From NCBI RefSeq assembly GCF_003202205.1, contig NZ_PDOG01000001.1, positions 280,507 to 344,506 on the forward strand: a DNA stretch of 64,000 bases, written 5' to 3'. Below are positions 21,590 to 30,168 of this stretch, one piece after another. Under the pieces are notes generated by a model. That model had not been told where the DNA came from. It saw only the letters and a list, made by a program, of their open reading frames with translations, and did not search any database. The stretch comes from Halomonas sp. LBP4 (GTDB lineage: Bacteria; Pseudomonadota; Gammaproteobacteria; Pseudomonadales; Halomonadaceae). The translations under genes and the position numbers were made by a program. Position 1 is the first letter of the stretch. Each line of letters opens with the position of its first letter.

Positions 21590-21996
21590 GGTGCCCTCCG
21601 GGTGGTGGCCACGGCGACCTGTTCGACGCCGGCCTGGCGGATGCGGTCCATCACCTCGATCAGCAGGCCGGTGGTGGCCTCGCGGTCGGCCTGGATCACC
21701 GCACCACCCTCGCCGCTGACCAGGGCGGCCACCTCCTCGCCCACCCGATGGGCATCCACCGGCTGACCACCCACCCAGACGGCCCCTTCGGGGGTAATCG
21801 CCACCATCACCTGGGCGTCCGGCTGGGGACTCGCCGCGCTGGACTCCGGCCGCTGGATCTCGATCCCGCTCTCCTTGATGAAGCTGGTGGTGACTATGAA
21901 GAAGATCAGCATGATGAAGACCACATCCAGCATCGGGGTCAGGTTGACCTCGCCGGCGTCGCCATTGTCGACATCGAGACTACGGCGTCTACGCAT
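21586..21996 (-). CDS. exbD2: ExbD-type proton channel subunit
   Basis: 136 residues. The single membrane helix follows VNLTPMLDVVFIMLIFFIV, which carries the conserved membrane aspartate, and a periplasmic ExbD/TolR domain follows (VWVGGQPVDAHRVG, VIQADREATTG). ExbD pairs with ExbB to form the proton-driven motor of the TonB complex. It overlaps exbB by 8 bases and tonB by 4. Confidence 0.94.
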   Translation of the reverse strand: MRRRRSLDVDNGDAGEVNLTPMLDVVFIMLIFFIVTTSFIKESGIEIQRPESSAASPQPDAQVMVAITPEGAVWVGGQPVDAHRVGEEVAALVSGEGGAVIQADREATTGLLIEVMDRIRQAGVEQVAVATTRRAP

Positions 21997-22525
21997 GAGT
22001 GTCCTCCACGGCTTCGGCCAGGAGGTCGTGCAGCCACTGCTCCTCGCGCCGAATGACCTGTTCGAGTCGGCTGGTAAAGAGCAGGCCGATCACCGCCACG
22101 GCCATGCCGGTCAGGGTCGGCAGGGTCGCCCGGGCAACGCCGTCGGCCATGGCACGGGCCTGGCTGGTATCGCTCAGTGCCAGGCTGTCGAAGACCGTGA
22201 TCATGCCGGTCACGGTACCGAGCAGCCCCAGTAGCGGACAGCACGCCACCAACAGCCTGAGCCAGGGCAGCGGGCGACGCAGCCTGGCGATCAGCTCCCG
22301 GGTCCAGACCTCGCGCAGGGTCCGGGCACTCCAGCTGAGGTGCTCGGTACGCGCCACCCAGCGCGCGATCAGCCGCCGACGGGCGCGCTGGTAGGTAATG
22401 TGGAAGAACAGCCCCCGCTCCAGGGCCAGGCTGAACAGCAGGGTCGCCACCAGGGCGATCACCACCAGGATGACGCCGCCGGCATCGACCAACCACGCCA
22501 GGGGCTCAAGCCAGAGCGGTAGCAT
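21989..22525 (-). CDS. exbB2: ExbB-type proton channel subunit
   Basis: 178 residues from the ATG at 22525, which has an AAAGGGAG site upstream; a longer frame overlaps ttpC heavily. Three membrane segments are seen: AGGVILVVIALVATLLFSLA, LLVACCPLLGLLGTVTGMI and LPTLTGMAVAVIGLLF, the last two forming the MotA/TolQ/ExbB channel. It is the shorter ExbB2 of TonB2 systems and overlaps ttpC by 20 bases. Confidence 0.92.
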   Translation of the reverse strand: MLPLWLEPLAWLVDAGGVILVVIALVATLLFSLALERGLFFHITYQRARRRLIARWVARTEHLSWSARTLREVWTRELIARLRRPLPWLRLLVACCPLLGLLGTVTGMITVFDSLALSDTSQARAMADGVARATLPTLTGMAVAVIGLLFTSRLEQVIRREEQWLHDLLAEAVEDTHA

Positions 22526-23879
22526 GGCCGCCACTCCCTTTCTGCGTTCCGATGTGGGGCGCACGCCGCTCGAGCCGTTCGGCCAGGGCCTCGCAGGCCT
22601 GCCCTTCCAACGTGCAAGCCAGCTGGCGACTCCGCCCAACCAGGGCGGTATAGGCGAAGAGCAGCGGTACGGCGGTGATCAGCCCCAGCACGGTGGTGAC
22701 CAGCGCCTGACTGATACCGCCGGCCATCAGTTGCGGATCGCCGGTACCGAAGACGGTGATCGCCTGGAAGGTGACGATCATGCCGGTGACGGTGCCGAGC
22801 AGCCCCAACAGCGGCGCCAGCGCCGCCAGCAACTTGACCAGCGACTGGCCGCGCTCGAGCCTGGGCAGCTCGGCCAGCACCGACTCGTCGAGGCGCGCCT
22901 CGAGCGCCTCCGGCACTGGATCGTCGAGGGTCTGGAAGCGCCTCAGGACCCGCCCCAGGGGGTTGTCCTCGCGCAGCTGGGTGAGGTCGCGCAGCTGACG
23001 GCGCATCACCCAGCTGACCCGCAGCAGGTAGCCGTACTGGGCCAGGGCCACCAGCAGGCCCAGAAGCCCCAGGCCCACCACCACATAGCCCACGACCCCG
23101 CCCTGGTGGAAGCGCTCCACCAGGCTGGGCCGCTGGGCCAGCGCGGCGATCACCTGCCCCCCCCGGGTCGGGTCCAGCGCCAGGGTACGGCTCTCGCCGG
23201 CCTGGAAGGCGGCCAGGGCCTGCGACACCTCCCGCGGGGTCCGCGCCATCGTCGACAGCACGCCCTCGTCGGCGCCGCGGCGCAACAGTTCGCCGTCGCT
23301 GAAGGCGGCCAGATCGCCCACACGTACCACCTCACGCGTGGCGATATCGCCGCTTCCGTCGGCTACCAGCGCTTCGAAGCTCACCACCCGGCCGGTTTCG
23401 GCGGTCAGTGCCATCAGGGCGTCGGCGACCCCTTCGAGGTGATCGCGCTCGAGCACCTCGACGTTGTCGAGGCGGGGCGGTAGCTCGGCGCCGCCCACCG
23501 TCACCCAGCTCTCGGCCAGGTCATCGCGCAGCCCGCCGCTGTGCCTGGCCAGCGCCGCCAGGACGCCCTCCAGATCACTCCCCTGTTCCTGCTGGCGGCT
23601 GTCGAGCTCGGCCCGCCACGCCTCCTGCTCGGCCTGCCGGGCTTCCAGCTCGCGGTGCCGCTGCCGGGCCGCATCGCGTGCCTCGCGTGCCTCGTCCAGG
23701 GCGGCCTCCAGGGCGCCCCGGTCCTCGATCAGCGCGACCAGACGGGCCTGATCGCGCGCCTCGGCGGCCTCACGCTCGGCGCGCAGCGTGGTCAACGCCT
23801 CGGACTGGGCCAGGGCCAGGGGCGCCAGACACAGCGTCACGCCGAGCAGCAGCCCGCCGGCCAATCGTCTCATGCTCAT
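22506..23879 (-). CDS. ttpC: TtpC-like MotA/TolQ/ExbB family protein
   Basis: 457 residues: signal peptide (LLLGVTLCLAPLALAQ), a coiled-coil periplasmic region at about residues 25-115 (Ala/Glu/Arg heptads), a mixed domain, a membrane helix (VVGYVVVGLGLLGLLVALAQ) and a C-terminal MotA/TolQ/ExbB domain (LLGLLGTVTGMIVTFQAI). This two-part build is that of TtpC, the extra component TonB2 systems need in Vibrio. It overlaps the DUF3450 gene by 4 bases and exbB by 20. Confidence 0.88.
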   Translation of the reverse strand: MSMRRLAGGLLLGVTLCLAPLALAQSEALTTLRAEREAAEARDQARLVALIEDRGALEAALDEAREARDAARQRHRELEARQAEQEAWRAELDSRQQEQGSDLEGVLAALARHSGGLRDDLAESWVTVGGAELPPRLDNVEVLERDHLEGVADALMALTAETGRVVSFEALVADGSGDIATREVVRVGDLAAFSDGELLRRGADEGVLSTMARTPREVSQALAAFQAGESRTLALDPTRGGQVIAALAQRPSLVERFHQGGVVGYVVVGLGLLGLLVALAQYGYLLRVSWVMRRQLRDLTQLREDNPLGRVLRRFQTLDDPVPEALEARLDESVLAELPRLERGQSLVKLLAALAPLLGLLGTVTGMIVTFQAITVFGTGDPQLMAGGISQALVTTVLGLITAVPLLFAYTALVGRSRQLACTLEGQACEALAERLERRAPHIGTQKGSGGHATALA

Positions 23880-24664
23880 GAGCGCTCCTCCTGCGTTCCG
23901 CCCGATATCAACGGCTGCGACACCGGTAGCTCGAGCAGCTTCGGCGCCCGCTGATCGCGGGCGATACGCAGTCCCATGCGCACCTCGCTGCGTTCGTCAT
24001 CGTCGAGGGGGAGCCAGCGACTCTCCTCGGCGAGCCAGACGCCACCTTGGCGACCATCTGACGTCAGGTAGTAGTAGCCCACCCGGCCGAAGCGCAGGAA
24101 TTCCACTTTGCGCCGGACCTCGCCTCGGGTCAGATAGCCTCGCCAGGCATCGAATTCACGGCCGTAGTCGAGCTCGGTACGCCAGGCGGCCAGGATGCGC
24201 TCCAGGCGCTCGCCGGCCGACGCCTCGGGATCGGCCAGGTCGCTTTCCAGGCTGGCGACGCGCGCCCGGCGCTCCTCCGCCAGGAACGGCAGGTCCTGCT
24301 CCACCCAGCTGGCGAGACGCTCCACCAGGCCCCGCTCCAGGGCCGGCAGTGCCTCGCGGGTCTCGGTCAGGGTGGCGAGGGCCGTCTCACGGCGGCTCAG
24401 GGTCTCGGCCTGGCGCGCCAGGCGCGGGGCCAGCAGGTCGTTCTCGGCGTCGAGCCGGCGCGTCTCGCGCTCCAGGCGGCGCAGCTCCTCGAGCCGCTCA
24501 CGCACCTCGTCATCGGCGGCATCGATGCGCGCCTGCAGCTCGGCCTGGGTACGCTGTGCCTGACTGGCCTCCTCCAGCAGCGTCTCTGCGGACGCCACCG
24601 GGGCGACCACGAGCCACCAGAGGAGGGCGGCACCACGCAAGAGTGGATGTCGAAACGTCACCAC
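23876..24664 (-). CDS. DUF3450 family periplasmic coiled-coil protein
   Basis: About 262 residues from a GTG at 24664, chosen because AAGGGAGT lies 7 bases upstream and a signal peptide (LLRGAALLWWLVVAPVASA) follows directly. A long coiled coil (about residues 30-120) leads into a C-terminal part with FDAWRGYLTRGEVRRKVEFL and FGRVGYYYLTSDG. DUF3450 proteins head TonB2/TtpC operons in many marine gammaproteobacteria; function unknown. A Fur-box-like site lies 86 bases upstream. Confidence 0.85.
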   Translation of the reverse strand: MVTFRHPLLRGAALLWWLVVAPVASAETLLEEASQAQRTQAELQARIDAADDEVRERLEELRRLERETRRLDAENDLLAPRLARQAETLSRRETALATLTETREALPALERGLVERLASWVEQDLPFLAEERRARVASLESDLADPEASAGERLERILAAWRTELDYGREFDAWRGYLTRGEVRRKVEFLRFGRVGYYYLTSDGRQGGVWLAEESRWLPLDDDERSEVRMGLRIARDQRAPKLLELPVSQPLISGGTQEERS

Positions 24665-24749
24665 GACCGGACTCCCTTGATGTTCACGACAATACGTTGA
24701 TTGGACGAATGGCTGGCCGGTACGGCAAGCGGCAAAACGATGCCACCAA

Positions 24750-24764
24750 TAAAAACAATTATCA
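24750..24764 (-). promoter_or_regulatory. Candidate Fur box upstream of the TonB2 operon
   Basis: Read on the minus strand TGATAAT-T-GTTTTTA, 11 of 14 matches to the 7-1-7 Fur consensus TGATAATnATTATCA, with one half perfect. It lies 86 bases before the DUF3450 start. Confidence 0.55.
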
Positions 24765-25072
24765 ATCGTGGTGAAGCGACACTCCCGTCGGGAGGCCGGC
24801 ATCCCGGCCCACGAATCGGCCACCATGGCCCTCCAGGCGCCAGAACTTGCAGAATACCATGGTCGTGGTGGGGGCACGCACCCCCACCCCGATCAGCCGA
24901 GCCGCGCCTGACCGTGCGCCAGGGCATCCACACCGTCATCCTGGTCGCGCGCGTCGATGCAACCCCAGCACTCACCACCTCGGCGACGCTGTTCCATATC
25001 GACTTCGAGGACCGGGTCCAGTTCGACCAGCCCTGCAATCGCTTCGTCAATCATGACAATGAATGGTTGGTA

Positions 25073-25104
25073 TTTGCATTTGATCTTGAACCTGCAAATG
25101 CAAA
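25073..25104. repeat. Perfect 10-base inverted repeat in the receptor promoter
   Basis: TTTGCATTTG (25073-25082) and CAAATGCAAA (25095-25104), 12 bases apart. The right arm overlaps the Fur-box candidate. Could be an operator for a second regulator or a hairpin in the leader. Confidence 0.5.
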
Positions 25105-25113
25105 ACATTATCA
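25099..25113 (+). promoter_or_regulatory. Candidate Fur box upstream of the receptor gene
   Basis: TGCAAAA-C-ATTATCA has one perfect half-site and 11 of 14 matches to the 7-1-7 consensus. Its reverse complement, extended to TGATAATGTTTTGCATTTG, is nearly identical to the site at 27494-27512. It lies 88 bases before the receptor start. Confidence 0.65.
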
Positions 25114-25201
25114 TTAGCGAACACCCGATGACCGCCAGGCATTGCAGTGTCATCGAAAAACATCGACGCACCACGGATCAGACAAAGGGACACCCATCAA
25201 G

Positions 25202-27349
25202 ATGTCATATGCCAGACAGCCCCACGTCAGGCGGCTGCTACCCGTCGTTCTTTGCTCCGCCCTGCCCGCCACGGCACTCGCGCAATCGGCCACCGAGCAA
25301 GTCACCGCCAACGAGTTATCACCCGTGGTCGTGACCGCGACCCGCAACAAGAGCATCGCCGGCCAGACCCCCCAGAAGGTCACCATCATCACCCGCGAGC
25401 AGATCGAACAGCAGCTGGCCATCACCAGCGACCGCGGCCAGATCCTCAGCAACCTGATCCCCTCCTACTCGGCCAGCCACCAGAAGCTGACCAACTCCGG
25501 CGAGACCTTCCGCGGCCGCGAGCCCTTGTTCCTGATCGACGGGGTGCCGCAATCCAACCCGCTGCGCGACACCCAACGAGACAGCTACACCATCGACCTG
25601 TCCATGGTCGAGCGCATCGAGGTGATCCACGGCGCCAGCGCCGAGCACGGCCTGGGTGCCACCGGCGGCATCATCAACTACGTCACCAAGCGCGCCGAGA
25701 GCGGCACGGTGAACCAGCATGCCGCCGTCAACGTCACCAGCGATGATGACTTCCATTCCGATGGCACCGGCTACAAGTTGGACTACCAGGTCAATGGCCA
25801 GCGCGGCGACTGGGACTACCTGGCCGGGGCCACCTGGCAGGAACGCGGCGTCTTCTTCGACGGCGCGGATCGCCCCATCGGCGTCGAGACCATTCAGGGC
25901 GAGATCCAGGACTCCACCAGCTACGACCTCTTTGCCAAGCTGGGCTACTGGATCGATGACAACCAGAACCTCGAGTTCTCTGCCAACCGCTTCGAGTTGG
26001 AAGACCACGCCGACTACGTCCTCGTCGAGGGCGACCGCGACAGGGGCATTCCCGCCACGGCCCGCAAGGGCACGCCGCCGGGCGAAGTGCCATTCAACGA
26101 GTCCACCACTCTCAGCCTGTCCTATGCCCACGCCGACTGGCTGGGCAACGAGCTCGACGCCCAGCTCTATCATCAGCGTTTCCGCGCCCAGTTCGGCACT
26201 CACCCCTTCGCCTTCCCCTTCGTGGATGACGAGGGCAACGACCGCCTCGACCAGACCCGGGCCGAATCCGACAAACTGGGCGCCAAGTTCACCCTGCGCC
26301 GGGACGGCCTGCTCAACGACCGCCTGGGCCTGGCCACCGGTATCGACCTGATCGAGGACGAGACCACGCAGGTGCTGGCGCAGACCGGCCGCGTTTACGT
26401 GCCCGAATCTCAGTTTCGCAACTACGCCCCCTTCCTGCAGGGCGACCTGAAGGTGCTGGAGAGCCTGACCCTGCACGCCGGAGCGCGCTACGAGTACGCC
26501 GAACTCGATGTCGACACCTTCAACACCATCGATCGCAGTAACGTCACCCAGGACCAGGTCACGGTCGACGGCGGCAAGCCGAGCTTCGACGAGACCCTGT
26601 TCAACGCCGGCGTCGTCTACCAGACCACCGACTGGCTGCAGTTCTTCGCCAACTATTCGGAAGGCTTCGGCATGCCGGACGTGGGCCGCGCCCTGCGCGG
26701 CATCAAAACGCCCGGCCAGGACGTCGACAGCCTGCTGCAGCTACAACCCATCATCACCGAGAACTACGAGTTCGGCACCCGCTTCGGCTGGAACCGCCTG
26801 AACTTCGAGCTGAGCTACTACGAGTCCAACTCCGATCTCGGCGAGCGGCTGTCCGAGGAGAACGGCGTCTTCGTCGGCAACCGCGAGAAGACGGAGATCC
26901 GCGGGGTCGATCTCACCGGCGAGCTGCAAGTGACCGACGCTCATGGGCTGGACTTCACCTACGCCTACAGCGAGGGCGAGTCCGACACCGACGGCGACGG
27001 CAAGGTCGACACCGAGCTGTCCGGCGCCAATATTGCCCCCGAGCGCCTGACCCTGGGCTGGAGCGCCCACTGGAACGACAAGCTGTCGAGCCACCTCCAG
27101 GGCAGCTACTTCTTCGACAGGACCTTCGATGAGCAGACCAACGATAACCTGAAGCGCTTCGACGGCTACACCCTGGTGGACGCCTCCCTGGCCTACCGGC
27201 TGCCGGTGGGCAAGGCGAGCCTCGGTATCGAGAACCTGCTGGACGAGGACTACATCACCTACCGTTCACAGGTCGGCCGGGATGGTGACGACCGCTTCTT
27301 CGCCGGCCGCGGCCGCACCCTGACCCTGGGCTACCAGCTCGACTTCTGA
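25202..27349 (+). CDS. TonB-dependent ferric-siderophore receptor
   Basis: 715 residues from the ATG at 25202, where a signal peptide begins (VVLCSALPATALAQS). A TonB-box-like segment (SPVVVTATR) is followed by the plug domain (about residues 40-165: FRGREPLFLIDGVP, VERIEVIHGASAEHGLGATG) and a 22-strand-type barrel ending in the expected aromatic residue (LTLGYQLDF). It imports a ferric siderophore across the outer membrane. Context points to an achromobactin-like ligand; the Dickeya counterpart is Acr. It has its own Fur-box candidate and a terminator. Confidence 0.93.
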   Translation: MSYARQPHVRRLLPVVLCSALPATALAQSATEQVTANELSPVVVTATRNKSIAGQTPQKVTIITREQIEQQLAITSDRGQILSNLIPSYSASHQKLTNSGETFRGREPLFLIDGVPQSNPLRDTQRDSYTIDLSMVERIEVIHGASAEHGLGATGGIINYVTKRAESGTVNQHAAVNVTSDDDFHSDGTGYKLDYQVNGQRGDWDYLAGATWQERGVFFDGADRPIGVETIQGEIQDSTSYDLFAKLGYWIDDNQNLEFSANRFELEDHADYVLVEGDRDRGIPATARKGTPPGEVPFNESTTLSLSYAHADWLGNELDAQLYHQRFRAQFGTHPFAFPFVDDEGNDRLDQTRAESDKLGAKFTLRRDGLLNDRLGLATGIDLIEDETTQVLAQTGRVYVPESQFRNYAPFLQGDLKVLESLTLHAGARYEYAELDVDTFNTIDRSNVTQDQVTVDGGKPSFDETLFNAGVVYQTTDWLQFFANYSEGFGMPDVGRALRGIKTPGQDVDSLLQLQPIITENYEFGTRFGWNRLNFELSYYESNSDLGERLSEENGVFVGNREKTEIRGVDLTGELQVTDAHGLDFTYAYSEGESDTDGDGKVDTELSGANIAPERLTLGWSAHWNDKLSSHLQGSYFFDRTFDEQTNDNLKRFDGYTLVDASLAYRLPVGKASLGIENLLDEDYITYRSQVGRDGDDRFFAGRGRTLTLGYQLDF

Positions 27350-27381
27350 CGCGCCCTTACATCGATTAGCCTTGCTGCTTG

Positions 27382-27407
27382 GCGGCGCCCTCCGGGCGCC
27401 GCTTTTT
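27382..27407 (+). terminator. Rho-independent terminator after the receptor gene
   Basis: GCGGCGCCC-TCC-GGGCGCCGC, a perfect 9-base stem with a 3-base loop, followed directly by TTTTT. Confidence 0.93.
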
Positions 27408-27493
27408 CGGCGCATCGCACTTGACCGGGAGACGGCACCGATGTTCCAGAGATGGGGCATCGCGAGCCACCCTCGTCCTGACCCGCCCGCAAT

Positions 27494-27508
27494 TGATAAC
27501 GTTTTGCA
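27494..27508 (+). promoter_or_regulatory. Candidate Fur box upstream of the exporter/importer operon
   Basis: TGATAAC-G-TTTTGCA, 10 of 14 matches to the 7-1-7 consensus. With flanking TTTG it matches the receptor-promoter site (in opposite orientation) at all but one of 19 positions. It lies 99 bases before the exporter start. Confidence 0.6.
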
Positions 27509-27607
27509 TTTGGCTTTGCACCATGTCATCATCCTGTCCCCATGACGCGTTTCGCAGTGGCGTTATGCCAGGCCAACGCCTTCTGTGCCCCCGCTGAGTA
27601 AGTGTCC

Positions 27608-29089
27608 ATGCCGAATGCTTCCGCGCATGGCGGAAAGGTGCTGATCAGTGTGCTGCTGGGTACCTTTACCGTCAGCCTCAATAACAGCGCCTTGAACCTT
27701 GCCGTGGCCGAATTGATGGCAACCTTCGATGCCAGCGCCACGGATGTCAGCTGGGTGGTGACCCTGTTCATGATCACCATGGGCATGATCATGCCACTCA
27801 CCGGGTACCTGGCCGACCGCTTTGGCCGCAAGCGCATCTATCTGCTGGGCCTGTGGGGATTTCTGGCAGGCTCCGCACTCGGCGCCATGGCCCAGGGGCT
27901 CGCCGGCATCATCCTCGCGCGTGGGCTGCAGGGCGTGGCGGCGGGGCTGATGATTCCCCTGTCCCTGTCACTGATCTTCTCTGCCTATCCCAGCGACCAG
28001 AGAGGCCGGGCCAGCGGGGTGTGGGGCTTCGCCGTGATGATCGCACCGGCCATCGGCCCGAGTGTCGGTGGGCTGTTGCTCGAAATCAGCCACTGGCGGG
28101 CGCTGTTTCTGATGAACATACCGTTTGCGCTGCTGGGACTGCTGTGTGGCTATCGCTATCTTTCGGCTGACCCCTCCAATCATCAACGTCGGTTCGATCT
28201 GCCTGGCTTTGCGCTGATCACCCTGGGCATGGGCGCGGTGCTGTTCTCTCTCAGCCGGGTGGAAACGCTGACGAACCTCCTGGGCTTCCAGGCCCTTCTC
28301 CCGCTCACGGCCGGTCTCCTGGCGCTTGCACTCTTCGTGCGCGTCGAGCGACGCGCCAACACGCCCCTGCTCGACCTTTCGCTGTTTTCCCACCAGGGGT
28401 ATCGCCTCAGCGTCATGCTGGCCTGCCTGCAATCGATCATCCTGTTCGGCTGTATCCTGCTGGTGCCGCTATGGATGCAGAATGCGTTGGGCTTCGGCCC
28501 GTTGACCACGGGCCTGGTGTTTCTGGCCACCGCCCTTGCCGCCTCCTCCTGCTCTCCTGTGGCGGGCCGTCTGATCGACCGTTACCCGCCACAGTGGTGT
28601 ATCGGTGTCGGGCTGATGATCACCATGATCAGCCTGTTGGGGCTCGGCACCCTGACGGAGGCCACGCCGGTCTGGATGATCGGTGCCTGGATGGGCCTGC
28701 GCGGCCTTGGCCTCGGTTGTGCCTACCTGCCTTCCTCCACCGTGGGCATGAAGGACCTTCCCGAACAGAGCGTCGCCCAGGCCTCGGCCATGAACAACAT
28801 GGCTCGACGCCTGATATCCTCGCTCGGCATCGTCGCGCTCTCCCTCTACTACGACACGGCCGTGAATGACGCGCTGCAGCGGGGTATCCCCTATACCGAG
28901 GCGAGCGCCTCCGCCCTCCACCATGCCTTCCTGGCGCTGGCGGCGATCGCCGTATTCTGCCTGCCGCTGGCATGGCGGCTCGGTCACGCCGTGACACGGC
29001 AAGGTCCCGCCTCGCCAAGTGAGGCGTCATCGCTCCCTCAAGCCCCCGAGCCCTCTTTGAAGACAGCAACCGCCAGGAGGCCGAAATGA
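27608..29089 (+). CDS. MFS exporter of the DHA2 (EmrB/QacA) type, probable siderophore exporter
   Basis: 493 residues from the ATG at 27608 (a GTG two codons earlier is also possible). Fourteen hydrophobic segments can be counted, and the MFS motif A loop GYLADRFGRKRIY lies after the second. It should pump a small molecule out by proton antiport. In achromobactin (YhcA) and staphyloferrin B (SbnD) loci an MFS pump exports the siderophore; here the gene has moved out of the synthesis operon and leads the uptake operon, overlapping the binding-protein gene by 4 bases. The substrate is inferred from context. Confidence 0.87.
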   Translation: MPNASAHGGKVLISVLLGTFTVSLNNSALNLAVAELMATFDASATDVSWVVTLFMITMGMIMPLTGYLADRFGRKRIYLLGLWGFLAGSALGAMAQGLAGIILARGLQGVAAGLMIPLSLSLIFSAYPSDQRGRASGVWGFAVMIAPAIGPSVGGLLLEISHWRALFLMNIPFALLGLLCGYRYLSADPSNHQRRFDLPGFALITLGMGAVLFSLSRVETLTNLLGFQALLPLTAGLLALALFVRVERRANTPLLDLSLFSHQGYRLSVMLACLQSIILFGCILLVPLWMQNALGFGPLTTGLVFLATALAASSCSPVAGRLIDRYPPQWCIGVGLMITMISLLGLGTLTEATPVWMIGAWMGLRGLGLGCAYLPSSTVGMKDLPEQSVAQASAMNNMARRLISSLGIVALSLYYDTAVNDALQRGIPYTEASASALHHAFLALAAIAVFCLPLAWRLGHAVTRQGPASPSEASSLPQAPEPSLKTATARRPK

Positions 29090-30168
29090 AGACTCGCGCC
29101 CCGACCCGGCGCCGGTGGCTGACGGTGCTGCTAGTGTCCCTCATGCCGTTGGGGTCTATCCCCCTCGCCGCCAACGACACCGACGGCATGCGCATCGTCC
29201 CCAGCGAGTTCGGCGACACGGTCATCCCCGCCACTCCGCAGCGAATCGTCACCCTTTACCAGGGCGCGACGGACAGCGCGGTGGCGCTCGGCATCACGCC
29301 TGTCGGCGTCGTCGACTCCTGGCTGGAAAAGCCCATGTATCGCTACTTGCGTGACGCGCTCGCCGGCGTGGAGCACGTCGGTCTGGAAACCCAGCCCAAC
29401 CTGGAGAAGGTGGCCTGGCTGGACCCCGACCTGATCGTTGCCACGCGATTTCGTCATGAGAGGGTCAGGCCGCTGCTGGAGAAGATTGCGCCGACGGTCG
29501 CCACCGGCACCGTCTTCGACTTCAAGGCCACCCTGGCGCTGATGGCCGAGGCCACGGGCCGGGAGTCCCGCGCCCGTGAGCTGCTGCAGGACTGGAACGA
29601 TCGCATGGCGGACTTTCGCCACGGAATCGCGGACCAGCTGGGCGACGGCTGGCCACAGAAGGCCGCCGTGGTCCGCTTCAAGAGCGACCATGTGCGTATC
29701 TACTCCACGGGATTCGCCGGCTCCATCCTGAATGAGCTGGGATTCGAACAGCCGGATTCCGTGCACGACCAGGGCTGGGGCATGAAGCTGACCAGCGAAG
29801 AGAACATCCCGGTCATGAATGCCGATGTGATCTTCGTGCTCCTGGAGCCGGACGATCCCGCCATCGCGCAGAACTACCGGCACTGGACCTCGCACCCCCT
29901 CTGGCAACGATTGGACGCCGTGCAGAACGAGCGCGTCTTCGAAGTGGATGCGGTGAACTGGATCATGGGCGGCGGCATCCTGGCCGCCAATGCCATGCTG
30001 GATGACCTCTACGCTCATTACGGACTTGCTCCTCACCGCGGGCACACGGCTCCTATGCCAGAAACACAAGCCGGGACGACATCATCCCACGCGACGTCTG
30101 CCGCTTCCTGCGCCGGCGATACCGCCGCGGTGTCCCACGCTCGAGACGAGGGGCCAGCCGCATGCTGA
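29086..30168 (+). CDS. cbrA: Periplasmic ferric-siderophore binding protein (CbrA-like)
   Basis: 360 residues with a signal peptide (WLTVLLVSLMPLGSIPLAA). The FecB/BtuF-type fold is seen in RIVTLYQGATDSAVALGITPVGV, NLEKVAWLDPDLIVATRF and WIMGGGILAANAMLDDLY. It hands the iron complex to the two permeases encoded next. The last 45 or so residues after HYGLAPH are a low-complexity tail not expected in this fold; they end by overlapping the permease start by 7 bases. The name follows the achromobactin CbrABCD transporter by context. Confidence 0.88.
   Translation: MKTRAPTRRRWLTVLLVSLMPLGSIPLAANDTDGMRIVPSEFGDTVIPATPQRIVTLYQGATDSAVALGITPVGVVDSWLEKPMYRYLRDALAGVEHVGLETQPNLEKVAWLDPDLIVATRFRHERVRPLLEKIAPTVATGTVFDFKATLALMAEATGRESRARELLQDWNDRMADFRHGIADQLGDGWPQKAAVVRFKSDHVRIYSTGFAGSILNELGFEQPDSVHDQGWGMKLTSEENIPVMNADVIFVLLEPDDPAIAQNYRHWTSHPLWQRLDAVQNERVFEVDAVNWIMGGGILAANAMLDDLYAHYGLAPHRGHTAPMPETQAGTTSSHATSAASCAGDTAAVSHARDEGPAAC

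Larger units (their letters stand above)
24665..25201. other. Divergent control region between the TonB2 operon and the receptor gene
   Basis: 537 bases. Holds two Fur-box candidates (24750-24764 and 25099-25113) and a 10-base inverted repeat (25073-25104). Base composition falls sharply to AT-rich around 25030-25130. No convincing gene: a short minus-strand frame from about 25054 was considered and rejected. Confidence 0.6.

Noticed and set aside
24893..25174. A minus-strand frame of up to 93 codons in the receptor promoter, with a plausible-looking segment starting MIDEAIAGLVELDP
   Set aside because: No ribosome site, third-position GC content well below that of neighbouring genes, and it overlaps the Fur box and inverted repeat.
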